DNA of 64,000 nucleotides from Micromonospora kangleipakensis (GTDB taxonomy: Bacteria > Actinomycetota > Actinomycetes > Mycobacteriales > Micromonosporaceae), in assembly GCF_004217615.1 (NCBI RefSeq), contig NZ_SHLD01000001.1:2356001-2420000 (forward strand), in the 5' to 3' direction. This document shows, one piece after another, positions 41,492 through 51,217 of this stretch. The notes under the pieces were generated by a model. That model did no database searches. It had not been told where the DNA came from and was given only the letters and a program-made list of their open reading frames with translations. A program made the position numbers and the translations under genes. Each line of letters begins with the position of its first letter. Positions within the stretch are counted from its first letter, which is position 1.

Positions 41492-43689
41492 CGAGCGAGC
41501 CGTCCACGGTGGACACGCCGCTGAAGAAGCTGGTCGGGGAGAAGACCGCGAAGGCCCTGGCGAGCCATCTGGACCTGCACACCGCGGGCGACCTGATCTA
41601 CCACTTCCCCCGCCGGTACGACGAGCGCGGCGAGCACACCGACATCCGTTCGCTGGACGTGGGCGAGCAGGTGACCGTCCTGGCCCAGGTGCAGCGCACC
41701 GCGGTCCGGCCGATGCGGCAGCGGCGGGGCAACCTGCTGGAGGTGACCGTCGGCGACGGCTCCGGCGGGTTGCTCACCCTCACCTTCTTCGGCAACCAGG
41801 CCTGGCGGGAGCGGGAGCTGCGCCCCGGCCGGTGGGGGCTGTTCGCCGGCAAGGTCACCGAGTTCCGGGGCAAGCGGCAGCTCAACGGCCCGGAGTACGT
41901 CCTGCTCGGGGAGGGCGGTGACGGCGAGGCGGCGGCCAACGAGGAGGTCGAGGAGTTCGCCGGCGCGCTCATCCCGGTGTACCCGGCCGCCGCCGCGGTG
42001 CCCACCTGGGTGATCGCCCGCTGCGTGCGGGTGGTGCTGGACACCTTCACCCCGCCGGAGGATCCGCTGCCGGCGACCGTCCGGGCCGCCCGCAACCTGG
42101 TCGGCATCGACGTCGCGCTGCGCGAGATCCACCGACCGTCCAGCAAGGAGGATCTGTACCGGGCCCGGCGCCGGCTCAAGTGGGACGAGGCGTTCGCGGT
42201 GCAGCTCACCCTGGTGCAACGCAAGCACCGGGCGGCCGACTGGCCGGCGAAGTCCCGGCCGGCGCGGGCCGCCGGGCTGCTCGACGCGTTCGACGCCCGG
42301 CTGCCGTACGAGCTGACGCCCGGCCAGCGGACCGTCGGCGCGGAGGTCGCCGCCGACCTGGCCACCGCGCACCCGATGCACCGGCTGCTGCAGGGCGAGG
42401 TCGGCTCGGGCAAGACGGTGGTCGCGCTGCGGGCCATGCTCCAGGTGGTCGACGCCGGTGGTCAGGCGGCCCTGCTCGCCCCGACCGAGGTGCTCGCCGC
42501 CCAGCACTACCGGGGCATGCTCGACCTGCTCGGCCCGCTCGCCCGGGCCGGCGAGCTGGGCGCCGCCGACGGCGCCACCCGGGTGGAGCTGGTCACCGGT
42601 TCGCTCGGCGCGGCGGCCCGGCGGCGGGCGCTGGCCGAGGTCGCCGAGGGCCGGGCCGGCATCGTGCTGGGCACCCACGCGCTGCTCTACGAGGGGGTCG
42701 ACTTCGCCGACCTGGGCCTGGTGGTCGTCGACGAGCAGCACCGCTTCGGCGTGGAGCAGCGGGACGCGCTGCGCGCCAAGGCCGACCAGCCGCCGCACGT
42801 GCTGGTGATGACGGCCACCCCGATCCCGCGCACGGTCGCCATGACCGTCTACGGCGACCTGGAGATCTCCACCCTCTCCCAGCTTCCGCAGGGCCGTTCG
42901 CCGATCGCCTCGCACGTGGTGCCGGCCGCGGAGAAGCCCGCCTTCCTCGACCGGGCCTGGCGCCGGCTGCGCGAGGAGGTCGCCGCCGGCCACCAGGCGT
43001 ACGTGGTCTGCCCGCGGATCGGTGAGGGCCCCGCGTCCGAGGAGGAGCCGCCGCGCGAGGACGACAGCGGGCGGCGGCCGCCCCTCGCCGTGACCGAGGT
43101 CGCCCCGCTGCTCGCCGAGGGCCCGCTGCACGGGCTGCGGATCGGGGTGCTGCACGGCCGGCTGCCCGCCGACGAGAAGGACGCGGTGATGCGCTCGTTC
43201 GCCGCCGGCGACCTGGACGTGCTGGTGGCCACCACCGTGGTCGAGGTCGGCGTCGATGTGCCGAACGCGACCGTGATGATCGTGCTCGACGCGGACCGGT
43301 TCGGCGTCTCCCAGCTGCACCAGCTGCGCGGCCGGGTGGGCCGTGGTTCCGCCGCCGGACTCTGCCTGCTGGTGAGCGAGGCGGTGGAGGGTTCCTCGGC
43401 CCGGGAGCGGCTGGACGCCGTCGCCTCCACCACGGACGGCTTCAAGCTCGCCGAGCTGGACCTGGAGCAGCGCCGGGAGGGCGACGTGCTGGGCGCGACC
43501 CAGTCCGGGCGCCGCTCCCACCTGCGGCTGCTGTCGCTGCTGCGGGACGCCGACCTGATCCGGGACGCCCGGGCCGAGGCGATCGCCCTGGTCGAGGAGG
43601 ACCCGGAGCTGACCCGGCATCCGGCGCTGGCCGCCTCGGTCGCCGCCCTGGTCGACGAGGAACGCGCGGAGTACCTGGAGAAGGGCTGA
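41488..43689 (+). CDS. recG: ATP-dependent DNA helicase RecG
   Basis: A 733-residue helicase. The wedge/OB region spans about 1-190. Helicase motifs follow: LLQGEVGSGKTVVALRAML (I), LLAPTEVLAAQHY (Ia), VVVDEQHRFGVEQR (II, DEQH), VMTATPIPRTVAMT (III), IGVLHGRLPADEKD (IV), VGVDVPNATVMIVLDADRFG (V), QLRGRVGRG (VI). It remodels stalled replication forks and Holliday junctions. ATG 41488 overlaps the previous stop codon. Confidence 0.97.
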   Translation: MTSEPSTVDTPLKKLVGEKTAKALASHLDLHTAGDLIYHFPRRYDERGEHTDIRSLDVGEQVTVLAQVQRTAVRPMRQRRGNLLEVTVGDGSGGLLTLTFFGNQAWRERELRPGRWGLFAGKVTEFRGKRQLNGPEYVLLGEGGDGEAAANEEVEEFAGALIPVYPAAAAVPTWVIARCVRVVLDTFTPPEDPLPATVRAARNLVGIDVALREIHRPSSKEDLYRARRRLKWDEAFAVQLTLVQRKHRAADWPAKSRPARAAGLLDAFDARLPYELTPGQRTVGAEVAADLATAHPMHRLLQGEVGSGKTVVALRAMLQVVDAGGQAALLAPTEVLAAQHYRGMLDLLGPLARAGELGAADGATRVELVTGSLGAAARRRALAEVAEGRAGIVLGTHALLYEGVDFADLGLVVVDEQHRFGVEQRDALRAKADQPPHVLVMTATPIPRTVAMTVYGDLEISTLSQLPQGRSPIASHVVPAAEKPAFLDRAWRRLREEVAAGHQAYVVCPRIGEGPASEEEPPREDDSGRRPPLAVTEVAPLLAEGPLHGLRIGVLHGRLPADEKDAVMRSFAAGDLDVLVATTVVEVGVDVPNATVMIVLDADRFGVSQLHQLRGRVGRGSAAGLCLLVSEAVEGSSARERLDAVASTTDGFKLAELDLEQRREGDVLGATQSGRRSHLRLLSLLRDADLIRDARAEAIALVEEDPELTRHPALAASVAALVDEERAEYLEKG

Positions 43690-44186
43690 GCGCCCCCGTC
43701 GGCCCGCCCCACCCCTTCCGTCACGGGCGGACTCGGCGCGCGAGCTTCACCCCACCTCCGCGACGTGGCGGTGTCGCGGCGGCGAGGAAACCGCCAGCTC
43801 CGCGATCCGGAGTGGAATACCATCCCGGACACTCGTACGTCGGCGGTGCGGGTGACGGCTGCGGGCGGCCAGGCAGGGGGCCGAGCGGGGCGGCGGGGGC
43901 CGCGCGGCGTGGGTAGCGGACCGGTGTGGGTGGTGCGCTCCTGTGGAGCTGATGACGTCAACGACTCAGGGCGCGCGCCGTCCAGGTGATTCGTTTACAA
44001 CATCAGGTTCGTAGCGAGCGTGGACCGCACCCGCGCGCCGGGAACGCCGCCGTGGTCGACGAGCTGACCGGCCGGCTCGGCGAGTGCGGTGGCCCGGCGG
44101 TGCGGCGGGCAGTGCGTCGGTCGCAGCGGCGCGACAGTGCGGCCGGCGGTGCGGCCGTGGCGGGCGACGGCACGGACGGGGACAGC
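43690..44186. other. 497-nt stretch with no supportable gene
   Basis: Several GC-rich open frames exist but none has a start with SD, conserved motif or coding-like composition. TGACGTCA at 43953-43960 is a perfect 8-nt palindrome, and the stretch around 43989-44004 is locally AT-rich. Nothing else stands out. Confidence 0.5.
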
Positions 44187-44224
44187 ACGAGGGCGCGCCG
44201 ACCGACTGGTCGACGCGCCCTCGT
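44187..44224 (-). terminator. Terminator of the LPXTG protein gene
   Basis: A 17-bp stem (44187-44203 with 44208-44224) with one mismatch and a 4-nt loop, 13 nt past the stop codon. Confidence 0.65.
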
Positions 44225-44237
44225 CAGTTGCGGTGGA

Positions 44238-45395
44238 TCAGGCGGTGAAGCGGACCCGACGACGTCGCGCCACGACGAAGAGCACCGCGCCGGCCGCCAG
44301 CAGCGCCGCCGCGCCGCCGGCGATCAGGCCGGCCGGCGCACCGGTCTTCGGCAGCGTCGGCCCACCGGCGCCACCACCCTCGGGCGGCGCGCTGGGGCTG
44401 GAACGGGTGCACTTCGTCGGCTTCTTCCAGGCGACCGGCGAGGCGTCGTCCAGGCCGTCGGCCCTGGGGGCGACGGTCAGCCCCTCGAAGGCCTTGAACG
44501 TCGCGGTCTTGGTCTCGCCCGGCTTCACGACCAACGTCTGCGCGTCGCCCTTGTTCGGAGTGAGCGTGACGGTGACGGTCTTGCCGTCCTTCGGGTTCTC
44601 GATCTGGAAGATCAGCGCGTCGCAGGTGGACTGGTAGCTGCCGATCGGCTCACCCGGCTCGACGCAGTCCTTGGCCTCGGCGGGCTTGTCGTCGAAGATG
44701 GGCGCCTTCTGCCCGGCCTCGGTCACGGTGATCTTGGCGGCGTTGCGGGCCGGCACTGTGATCGTGGTGTCCTTGCCGGCCGCGACGGTCGCGGTCTTCG
44801 TGAAGCCGTCGGTGCCGGTGACGGTGAACGCGGCGTCCTTGGTGGCCTCGGCGCCGTTCTCCAGCTTCACCGCGACGTCGCCCTCGCAGTCCGCGGTCAC
44901 GGTGGCCTTCGGGTTGGCGGCAGCCGGCGGGGCGGTCACCACCTTGTCGCAGCTCTCGCTGAACTTGATGGACGCGCTGCTGTCGTCCTTCTCGTTGTAC
45001 CCGTTGTCCCACCGCGCCTTCACGGTCAGCGAGGCCTCGGTGGCGTCGCCCGAGAGGCGGGCCTTGCCGACCACGGGCTCCGACACGCTGTGCGGGTAGG
45101 TGTCGCCCTCGCTCACCGCGATGCCGTCGATGGTGAACGGGGTGGCGTTCCCGTTCACCACGCTGGTGGCCTCGGCCTTGGTGAACTGGTAGTTGTTCAC
45201 GCCCTCGGGGGCGTAGCTGTTGACGGTCCAGGTCGTGACCCACTCGCCGGCGGCGGTGTCGCACTGCGCGGTGACCTTGACCTCGCTGTGGTGCGCGCTG
45301 GCCGGGCTGGCCAGAGTCAGGGCGCCGGCGATGCCGATCAGCGCGCTTGCGGTCACCGCCATGACATGGCGGTACGGGGATTTGAGACGGTTCAC
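44238..45395 (-). CDS. LPXTG-anchored cell-surface protein
   Basis: A 385-residue secreted protein. The signal peptide is about 1-34 (VMAVTASALIGIAGALTLASPASA, cleaved after ASA). It has repeated beta-sandwich-like domains with Thr/Lys/Asp-rich sequence and paired Cys residues (QCDTAA, ESCDKV, ADCEGD, KDCVEPG). The C-terminal sorting signal is LPKTGAPAG, then a helix (LIAGGAAALLAAGAVLFVVA) and RRRRVRF. A class-E or similar sortase, not in this window, should attach it to peptidoglycan. The middle resembles fibronectin/collagen-binding or thioester-free adhesin folds, but I cannot assign a ligand. GTG 45395 has AGGAGAAGG upstream. Confidence 0.88.
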   Translation of the reverse strand: MNRLKSPYRHVMAVTASALIGIAGALTLASPASAHHSEVKVTAQCDTAAGEWVTTWTVNSYAPEGVNNYQFTKAEATSVVNGNATPFTIDGIAVSEGDTYPHSVSEPVVGKARLSGDATEASLTVKARWDNGYNEKDDSSASIKFSESCDKVVTAPPAAANPKATVTADCEGDVAVKLENGAEATKDAAFTVTGTDGFTKTATVAAGKDTTITVPARNAAKITVTEAGQKAPIFDDKPAEAKDCVEPGEPIGSYQSTCDALIFQIENPKDGKTVTVTLTPNKGDAQTLVVKPGETKTATFKAFEGLTVAPRADGLDDASPVAWKKPTKCTRSSPSAPPEGGGAGGPTLPKTGAPAGLIAGGAAALLAAGAVLFVVARRRRVRFTA

Positions 45396-45685
45396 GCCTT
45401 CTCCTGACGAGGGATTTCGGGGATGGCCCCGGGAGGCGGAACGATCACCACCTGCCGTCCGGCAAGACCTGTTCCGGCGCCCTCCCGGCGCTGCGTGCCG
45501 GTTGCGGAGCGCGGCACGCCGGGCGACTTTATCGATGAGTTGTGAATCCGGGACGGCCGCGAGGCCACTTAACGATGATGTTGTCCATTTGAGATCATTG
45601 ATGGACTCTCCGTGTCGGGCAGATCACGACATCCGCTCCGCCCCGCCGGTCATCGTTCGGTGGTTCGCCCCGCTCGACCGTCGCG
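45396..45685. other. Intergenic region between LPXTG gene and rsmD
   Basis: About 290 nt, AT-richer than the rest (45530-45610), divergent promoters expected. No single -35/-10 pair could be assigned with confidence on the minus strand. Confidence 0.4.
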
Positions 45686-45691
45686 TAGCGT
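45686..45691 (+). promoter_or_regulatory. -10-like box TAGCGT before rsmD
   Basis: TAGCGT ends 7 nt before ATG 45699, which opens a six-codon ORF ending on the rsmD start codon. Confidence 0.4.
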
Positions 45692-45698
45692 CAGCACC

Positions 45699-45719
45699 AT
45701 GTGCAGGAGCAGACGGTGA
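45699..45719 (+). CDS. Possible leaderless six-codon ORF MCRSRR before rsmD
   Basis: ATG TGC AGG AGC AGA CGG TGA. The stop codon overlaps the rsmD GTG (GTGA), and the AGGAG inside it is the rsmD SD. It has Cys plus three Arg, two of them rare AGG/AGA codons. It may be a coupling or sensing leader peptide or simply the 5' UTR. Confidence 0.3.
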   Translation: MCRSRR

Positions 45720-46279
45720 CCCGGATCGTGGCCGGGACGCTCGGCGGCCGACGCCTCGCCGCGCCGCCCGGCGCCAGCACCCGGCCCACCTCCGACCGGG
45801 TCCGGGAGGCCCTGTTCAGCGCGGTCCAGGCCGAGATGGACCTGGTCGGGGCCCGCTTCGCCGACTTCTACGCGGGCTCCGGCGCGGTCGGGCTGGAGGC
45901 GCTGTCCCGGGGCGCCGAGCACGTGCTGCTGGTCGAGTCCGACCCCCGGGCCGCCCGGGTGATCCGGGAGAACGTCGCCGCGCTGCGGGCCGCCCCGGCC
46001 GCCCGCCTGGTCACCGGCAGGGTGGCCACCGTGCTCGCGGCCGGACCCGACGGTGACCCCTACGACGTGGTCTTCGCCGACCCGCCCTACGCCGTACCGG
46101 ACGAGGAGATCACCGCGATGCTTGCCGCGCTGGTCGACGGCGGCTGGCTGGCCGCGGACGCCCTGGTGGTCGTCGAGCGGTCCAGCCGCACCGGACCGGT
46201 CACCTGGGTGGAGGGCGTCACGGCGGAGCGCAGCCGCCGTTACGGCGAGACCACCCTTTGGTACGGTCGCCGATCATGA
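45716..46279 (+). CDS. rsmD: 16S rRNA (guanine(966)-N2)-methyltransferase
   Basis: A 187-residue methyltransferase. [19 protein letters not shown], then [35 protein letters not shown] (SAM loop) and [11 protein letters not shown] (catalytic DPPY). It methylates G966 of 16S rRNA. GTG 45716 with AGGAG 7 nt upstream was chosen; GTG 45701 in frame would add five residues. Overlaps coaD by 4 nt. Confidence 0.94.
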   Translation: MTRIVAGTLGGRRLAAPPGASTRPTSDRVREALFSAVQAEMDLVGARFADFYAGSGAVGLEALSRGAEHVLLVESDPRAARVIRENVAALRAAPAARLVTGRVATVLAAGPDGDPYDVVFADPPYAVPDEEITAMLAALVDGGWLAADALVVVERSSRTGPVTWVEGVTAERSRRYGETTLWYGRRS

Positions 46280-46764
46280 GACGTGCGGTCTGTCCCGGCT
46301 CCTTCGATCCGGTCACCAACGGACACCTCGACATCATCGGCCGGGCCAGCCGGCTCTTCGACGAGGTGATTGTCGGCGTGCTGATGAACCAGGCGAAGCA
46401 GGGCCTGTTCACCGTCGAGGAGCGGATCGAGATGCTCCGCGAGGTGACCTCCTCGTACGACAACGTGCGGGTGGAGTCGTTCCGCGGGTTGCTGGTCGAC
46501 TTCTGCCGGGCCCAGCGGGCGAGCGTGCTGATCAAGGGCCTGCGGGCGGTCAGCGACTTCGACTACGAGCTGCAGATGGCCCAGATGAACATCGGCCTGG
46601 CCGGCGTGGAGACGCTCTTCATGCCGACCAACCCGCTCTACTCGTTCCTCTCCTCCAGCCTGGTCAAGGACGTCGCCAAGTGGGGTGGGGACATCTCGTC
46701 GCACGTGCCGGACGTGGTCCGCGAGCAGCTGCGCGCCCGGCTGACCCCGGGGCAGCCCGGCTGA
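46276..46764 (+). CDS. coaD: Phosphopantetheine adenylyltransferase
   Basis: A 162-residue enzyme. [21 protein letters not shown] has the nucleotidyltransferase TxGH motif, and [14 protein letters not shown] sequence ([14 protein letters not shown]) and [17 protein letters not shown] follow. It catalyses the fourth step of CoA synthesis from ATP and 4'-phosphopantetheine. Start ATG 46276 overlaps the rsmD stop (ATGA), the usual rsmD-coaD pair. Confidence 0.97.
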   Translation: MRRAVCPGSFDPVTNGHLDIIGRASRLFDEVIVGVLMNQAKQGLFTVEERIEMLREVTSSYDNVRVESFRGLLVDFCRAQRASVLIKGLRAVSDFDYELQMAQMNIGLAGVETLFMPTNPLYSFLSSSLVKDVAKWGGDISSHVPDVVREQLRARLTPGQPG

Positions 46765-46912
46765 CCCGACCGCCCGGGCGGCCCGGCGCGACGCGCCGGG
46801 CCGGCGCGGATGGGCCACCTGTCGCCCGCGCACGACATCATTGGTGGAGCGGGAACCCGGCCGCAGCCCGCATCATGTAGGTCGGCCGAAGAACGACAGG
46901 AGTGAGGTACCG

Positions 46913-47410
46913 GTGGACCCGCTCGATCGCATCGACGAACTGATCGCCCTGGTGGAGCAGGCCCGCTCCGTCCCGATGTCGCGCAACAACTGCATGGTCG
47001 ACCGGGGCGAGATGATCGGCGCCCTCGACGAGCTGCGCGCCGAACTCCCCGCCGACCTGCGCCGGGCCGCCGCGCTGCTGGAGGAGCGCGACAAGATCAT
47101 GGAGGCCGGCAAGCGGGAGGCCGACCGGATCATCAGCGAGGGTGAGGCGGAACACGCCCGCCTGGTCTCGGTGAACGAGATCACGGTCTCCGCGGAGCAC
47201 GAGGGCGCCCGGATCATCGCCGAGGCCCGCGCCGAGGCCCAGCGCCTCCGTGACGAGGTGGACGACTACGTCGATACCGCCCTGGCCAACTTCGAGCAGT
47301 TCCTCACCAGGGCGCTCGCCTCGATAGAGCGCGGCCGGGACAAGATGCACGCGCTGCGGGAGATCGGCACCTTCGCGGGCGACGAGGCGGATCGCCCGCT
47401 ACCCTTCTGA
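46913..47410 (+). CDS. sepIVA: SepIVA-like DivIVA-domain coiled-coil protein
   Basis: A 165-residue, largely helical protein. MDPLDRIDELIALVEQARSV, then VPMSRNNCMVDRGEMIGALDELRAELP and a long coiled coil of Glu/Ala/Arg (about 45-150). It matches the position and features of mycobacterial SepIVA (Rv2927c), a septum- and pole-associated protein required for division and cell-envelope assembly. It is followed by yceD, rpmF, plsX, rnc and mutM. GTG 46913 has ACAGGAG 9 nt upstream. Confidence 0.85.
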   Translation: MDPLDRIDELIALVEQARSVPMSRNNCMVDRGEMIGALDELRAELPADLRRAAALLEERDKIMEAGKREADRIISEGEAEHARLVSVNEITVSAEHEGARIIAEARAEAQRLRDEVDDYVDTALANFEQFLTRALASIERGRDKMHALREIGTFAGDEADRPLPF

Positions 47411-47431
47411 GCGGCACCCCGGCAGCCGACA

Positions 47432-47449
47432 GGCGGGGTGCGCCCCGCC
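47432..47449 (+). terminator. Hairpin after sepIVA
   Basis: GGCGGGG (47432-47438) pairs with CCCCGCC (47443-47449), with a 4-nt loop and no U-tract; weak. Confidence 0.35.
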
Positions 47450-47519
47450 CCCGGTTCGACGGTCGGGTGCTCGTCCAGGTAACCTTTTTTGTCGGCCTCT
47501 CACCGGCCGGAGTCTGACT

Positions 47520-48083
47520 ATGCCCAAACACTCGCCTTCATCACTCAACCCCAGGTCGCCGCTGGTCCTCGACACGAGGGACCTGCCGCGTCGGCCTGGT
47601 GCGTTGCGTACGGTCAAGCGGGTCGTGCCGGCACCGGCGGACCTCGGCGTGGAGTTGATCGGCGTGCCGGAGGGCGCGGACCTCGACCTCGACCTGAGGT
47701 TGGAGTCGGTGTCCGAGGGCGTGCTCGTCTCCGGGACCATCAGTGGCCCCGTCAAGGGCGAGTGCGGCCGTTGCCTGCGTGAGATCAACGACTCGATGGT
47801 CGTGAACGTCCAGGAGCTGTACGCGTACGAGAACAGCACCACGGACACCACGACCGACGAGGACGAGGTGGGCCGGATGCAGGACGATCTGATCGACCTG
47901 GAGCCGGCGCTGCGGGACGCGGTGGTGCTCACACTGCCGACCAACCCGCTCTGCCGGGAGGACTGCCCAGGGCTGTGCCCCGAATGCGGGGTGCACTGGG
48001 ACGATCTGCCGGCCGATCACAGCCATCAGCAGATCGACCCGCGTTGGGCGGGCCTGTCGCAACTGACCCGTACAGAGGAGTAA
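47520..48083 (+). CDS. yceD: YceD (DUF177) family protein
   Basis: A 187-residue protein. The YceD core is LRLESVSEGVLVSGTISGPVKGECGRCL with CGRC, and the end has CREDCPGLCPECGVHWDD, a four-Cys zinc-type motif. YceD is linked to 23S rRNA or L32 assembly in several bacteria and is nearly always upstream of rpmF, as here. ATG 47520 has GGAG 7 nt upstream. Confidence 0.93.
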   Translation: MPKHSPSSLNPRSPLVLDTRDLPRRPGALRTVKRVVPAPADLGVELIGVPEGADLDLDLRLESVSEGVLVSGTISGPVKGECGRCLREINDSMVVNVQELYAYENSTTDTTTDEDEVGRMQDDLIDLEPALRDAVVLTLPTNPLCREDCPGLCPECGVHWDDLPADHSHQQIDPRWAGLSQLTRTEE

Positions 48084-48088
48084 GAACC

Positions 48089-48262
48089 GTGGCCGTCCCG
48101 AAGCGCAAGATGTCGCGCAGCAACACCCGGTCCCGCCGGGCGAACTGGAAGGCGGCCGTGGTCGCGACCGTGGCCTGCCCGCAGTGCAAGTCGCCGAAGC
48201 TGCCGCACGCCGCCTGCTCCGTCTGCGGCACCTACAACGGCCGCCAGGTTCTCGAGGTCTGA
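48089..48262 (+). CDS. rpmF: Ribosomal protein bL32
   Basis: A 57-residue bL32. AVPKRKMSRSNTRSRRANWK, then CPQC and CSVC, so the zinc-binding form. GTG 48089 has GAGGAG 7 nt upstream. It lies between yceD and plsX. Confidence 0.97.
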   Translation: MAVPKRKMSRSNTRSRRANWKAAVVATVACPQCKSPKLPHAACSVCGTYNGRQVLEV

Positions 48263-48274
48263 CCTGGACGCCGA

Positions 48275-49345
48275 GTGACGCCCCCGACCGCGGGTCGGGC
48301 GGCGCGCGCACCCTGGCAAACGCCCGGTGCCCCGGCTCCCTCAGCCGCCGGCCGTGCAGCGGCCGGCGTTCCGGTGGAGCCGGGCACCGCGCGGATCGCC
48401 GTTGACCTCCTCGGCGGGGACGACGCTCCCGCCGTCGTGGTTGACGGCGCTCTGCGGGCCGTGCGTGCCGACCCTGACCTGCATCTGCTGCTCGTCGGTC
48501 CGACCGAGGTCGCCGGCGGGCTGATCGACGCCCTCGATCCGGCGCAGCGCGCCCGGATCGCGGTCCGGCCGGTCCGGACCGCGGTCGGCATGGCCGACGA
48601 CCCCACTTCCGCCCGCGAGCACAGCACCGTCCGCGCCGCCGTCCACGCGGTACGCGAGGGGCTCGCGGACGCGCTCGTCTCCGCCGGTTCGACCGGCGCC
48701 ACCGTCACCGCCGCCGCGCTCGGCTTCGGGCGTTGGTCCGACGTCCGCCGGCCGGCCCTGGTGGCCACCCTGCCCGCGGTCGCCGGCCCGGTGGTCCTCC
48801 TCGACGTGGGCGGCTCCCTGGAGCCCCGCCCGGCCACCCTCGCCCGGCACGCCGTCCTCGGCGCGGCCTACGCCGCCGTGGCGCACGGCGTCGCCGAGCC
48901 CCGGGTCGGCCTGCTCTCGGTCGGTACCGAGGCGGGCAAGGGCGACCGGCTGCGCCGGGCCGCCGACCCCGTGCTGGCCGCGACGCCGCTGCCCTGCGGC
49001 GCCCGCTACGTCGGCCTGGTCGAGGGGTACGACGTCTCCCTCGGCGTCCGCGCCGACGTGGTGGTCACCGACGGCTTCACCGGTAACGTGCTGCTCAAGG
49101 CGATCGAGGGCGCGTACGCGATGGCCGGCGGTCCCCCTGCCAGCGGCGGCGCCCCCCGGGCGGCCGCCCTGCTCGGCGTGGCCGGCACGGTGGTCGTGTG
49201 CCACGGCGCGGCCCGGCCCGACGACGTCGCCTCCGGCATCGCCCTCGCCGCCCACCTGTGGCGGCGGGGGGCCACCGACCTGATCTCCGGCCTGCTCGAC
49301 GGCATTCCGCAGGATCCCGCACACAGCAACGAGGTAGTGCAATGA
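48275..49345 (+). CDS. plsX: Phosphate acyltransferase PlsX
   Basis: A 356-residue enzyme with an Ala/Pro-rich N-terminal extension (about 1-38). [20 protein letters not shown] starts the core; [17 protein letters not shown] and [15 protein letters not shown] follow. It makes acyl-phosphate from acyl-ACP for phospholipid synthesis. GTG 48275 may not be the true start; GTG 48374 in frame would remove most of the extension. It overlaps rnc by 4 nt (ATGA). Confidence 0.9.
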   Translation: MTPPTAGRAARAPWQTPGAPAPSAAGRAAAGVPVEPGTARIAVDLLGGDDAPAVVVDGALRAVRADPDLHLLLVGPTEVAGGLIDALDPAQRARIAVRPVRTAVGMADDPTSAREHSTVRAAVHAVREGLADALVSAGSTGATVTAAALGFGRWSDVRRPALVATLPAVAGPVVLLDVGGSLEPRPATLARHAVLGAAYAAVAHGVAEPRVGLLSVGTEAGKGDRLRRAADPVLAATPLPCGARYVGLVEGYDVSLGVRADVVVTDGFTGNVLLKAIEGAYAMAGGPPASGGAPRAAALLGVAGTVVVCHGAARPDDVASGIALAAHLWRRGATDLISGLLDGIPQDPAHSNEVVQ

Positions 49346-50133
49346 CCAACGACAAGCGGCGGCGTGCTCCCATCGGTCACCTGGAGGCGGCCTTCGGGGT
49401 CTCGCTCGACCCGGAACTGCTGGAGCGCGCGCTGACTCACCGTTCGTACGCGTACGAGAATGGCGGCCTGCCCACCAACGAGCGGTTGGAGTTCCTGGGC
49501 GACTCGGTGCTCGGCGTGGTGATCACCACGGCGCTCTTCCAGAACCACCCGGACCTGCCCGAGGGGCAGCTCGCCAAGCTGCGGGCCAGCGTGGTGAACA
49601 TGCGCGCCCTCGCCGACGTGGCCCGCGGCCTCGGGCCGGACGGGCTCGGCGCGTACCTGCTGCTGGGCAAGGGCGAGGAGAGCACCGGCGGCCGGGACAA
49701 GGCGAGCATCCTGGCGGACACCCTGGAGGCGCTGCTCGGCGCGATCTACCTCCAGTACGGCCTGGACACGGCGGCGATCGTGATCCACCGGCTCTTCGAC
49801 CCGCTGATGGCCGAGTCGGCCGGCCGGGGCGCGGCCCTGGACTGGAAGACCAGCCTGCAGGAGCTGACCGCCGCGCTGGGGCTGGGCGTTCCGGAGTACC
49901 GGATCGAGGGCACCGGCCCGGACCACCTGAAGACCTTCACGGCCTGGGTGGTGGTGGCCGGCAACCGGTACGGCGGCGCCGAGGGCCGGAGCAAGAAGGA
50001 GGCCGAGCAGCGGGCCGCCGAGTCGGCCTGGCGGATGCTGACCGAGCAGGCCGAGGCGGACGCGGCGGCCGGCGACGGCGCGCCGGGCGACGCCGGGAGT
50101 GAGACCGCCGAGGCGGGCGCCGGCCGTGCCTGA
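49342..50133 (+). CDS. rnc: Ribonuclease III
   Basis: A 263-residue RNase [20 protein letters not shown] is the signature, [18 protein letters not shown] the second metal site, then a double-stranded RNA-binding domain (about 155-235) with [14 protein letters not shown]. It processes rRNA and other double-stranded RNA. ATG 49342 overlaps the plsX stop. It ends in an Ala/Gly-rich tail that overlaps the mutM start by 8 nt. Confidence 0.96.
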   Translation: MTNDKRRRAPIGHLEAAFGVSLDPELLERALTHRSYAYENGGLPTNERLEFLGDSVLGVVITTALFQNHPDLPEGQLAKLRASVVNMRALADVARGLGPDGLGAYLLLGKGEESTGGRDKASILADTLEALLGAIYLQYGLDTAAIVIHRLFDPLMAESAGRGAALDWKTSLQELTAALGLGVPEYRIEGTGPDHLKTFTAWVVVAGNRYGGAEGRSKKEAEQRAAESAWRMLTEQAEADAAAGDGAPGDAGSETAEAGAGRA

Positions 50134-50983
50134 GCTGCCCGAGGTCGAGACGGTCCGGCAGGGGCTGGCCCAGTGGGTCATCGGCCGCCGGATCACCTCG
50201 GTGGAGGTGCGCCACCCCCGCGCGGTGCGCCGGCACACCCCGGGCGGCGGGCACTTCGCCGACGTGCTGGCCGGCCGGACGGTGACCGACGTCCGGCGCC
50301 GGGGCAAGTACCTCTGGCTGCCGCTGGACAGCGGCGACGCGCTCATCGGCCACCTCGGCATGTCCGGCCAGCTGCTGCTCCAGCCGGTCGGCGCGGCCGA
50401 CGAGCTGCACCTGCGGGTCCGGTTCCGGTTCGCCGACGACGGTCCGGAGCTGCGCTTCGTCGACCAGCGCACGTTCGGCGGGCTCTCCGTGTCGGAGGGC
50501 GGCGCGGAGCTGCCCGTCGAGATCGCGCACATCGCCCGGGACCCGATGGACCCGGAGTTCTCCGACGCCGAGTTCGTGGCGGCGCTGCGCCGGCGGCGTA
50601 CCGAGGTGAAGCGGGCGCTGCTCGACCAGACCCTGATCTCCGGGGTCGGCAACATCTACGCCGACGAGGCGCTCTGGCGGGCGAAGCTGCACGGCGCCCG
50701 CCCCACCGACGCGCTGACCGGCCCGGCCGCGCAGCGGCTGCTCGAACACGTCCGGGACGTGCTCGGTGAGGCGATCAAGCAGGGCGGCACCAGCTTCGAC
50801 GAGCTGTACGTCAACGTCAACGGCGAGAGCGGCTACTTCGACCGGTCGCTGAACGCGTACGGTCGGGAGGGCGAGCCCTGCCGGCGGTGCGGGGCGCCGA
50901 TCCGGCGCGAGGCGTTCATGAACCGCTCGTCGTACAGCTGCCCGCGCTGCCAGCCGCGGCCCCGGGGCGCCCTCCGGGGATGA
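50126..50983 (+). CDS. mutM: Formamidopyrimidine-DNA glycosylase
   Basis: A 285-residue Fpg. After the start codon comes [13 protein letters not shown] with the catalytic Pro2 and Glu3. [25 protein letters not shown] (helix-two-turn-helix) and the C-terminal zinc finger [19 protein letters not shown] with the second CPRC pair follow. It excises 8-oxoG and formamidopyrimidines. GTG 50126 lies inside the end of rnc. Confidence 0.96.
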   Translation: MPELPEVETVRQGLAQWVIGRRITSVEVRHPRAVRRHTPGGGHFADVLAGRTVTDVRRRGKYLWLPLDSGDALIGHLGMSGQLLLQPVGAADELHLRVRFRFADDGPELRFVDQRTFGGLSVSEGGAELPVEIAHIARDPMDPEFSDAEFVAALRRRRTEVKRALLDQTLISGVGNIYADEALWRAKLHGARPTDALTGPAAQRLLEHVRDVLGEAIKQGGTSFDELYVNVNGESGYFDRSLNAYGREGEPCRRCGAPIRREAFMNRSSYSCPRCQPRPRGALRG

Positions 50984-51003
50984 CCCCGAGGCGGTTCGGG
51001 GTT
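50983..51003 (+). terminator. Hairpin after mutM
   Basis: ACCCCGA (50983-50989) pairs with TCGGGGT (50996-51002), followed by TG; it overlaps the stop codon. Confidence 0.45.
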
Positions 51004-51217
51004 GCGCCGGTGTGCCTCGTCCGGCCGCTCCCGGCGCGTCCCCGGGTCGTACCCTGAAAAGCCCCTTCTGTCCGATTGGCCGACCCGTTCCGGGCCGGCC
51101 GGCCGGTGCTCGCCAGATCGGGGACGAGCCGGGGCCGTTCCCCGATGTCCGCGCCTCCTCCGGTGCCTAGCGTCAGCACGGTCGGTACTGGACCGGCGCG
51201 TGGAGGGGGAACCGGAG

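Noticed and set aside
41464..43620. 718-codon minus-strand frame over recG
   Set aside because: Shadow of recG; helicase motifs are all on the plus strand.
43690..44186. Small plus-strand frames in the recG-LPXTG gap
   Set aside because: No ribosome sites, motifs or coding-like composition; treated as non-coding.
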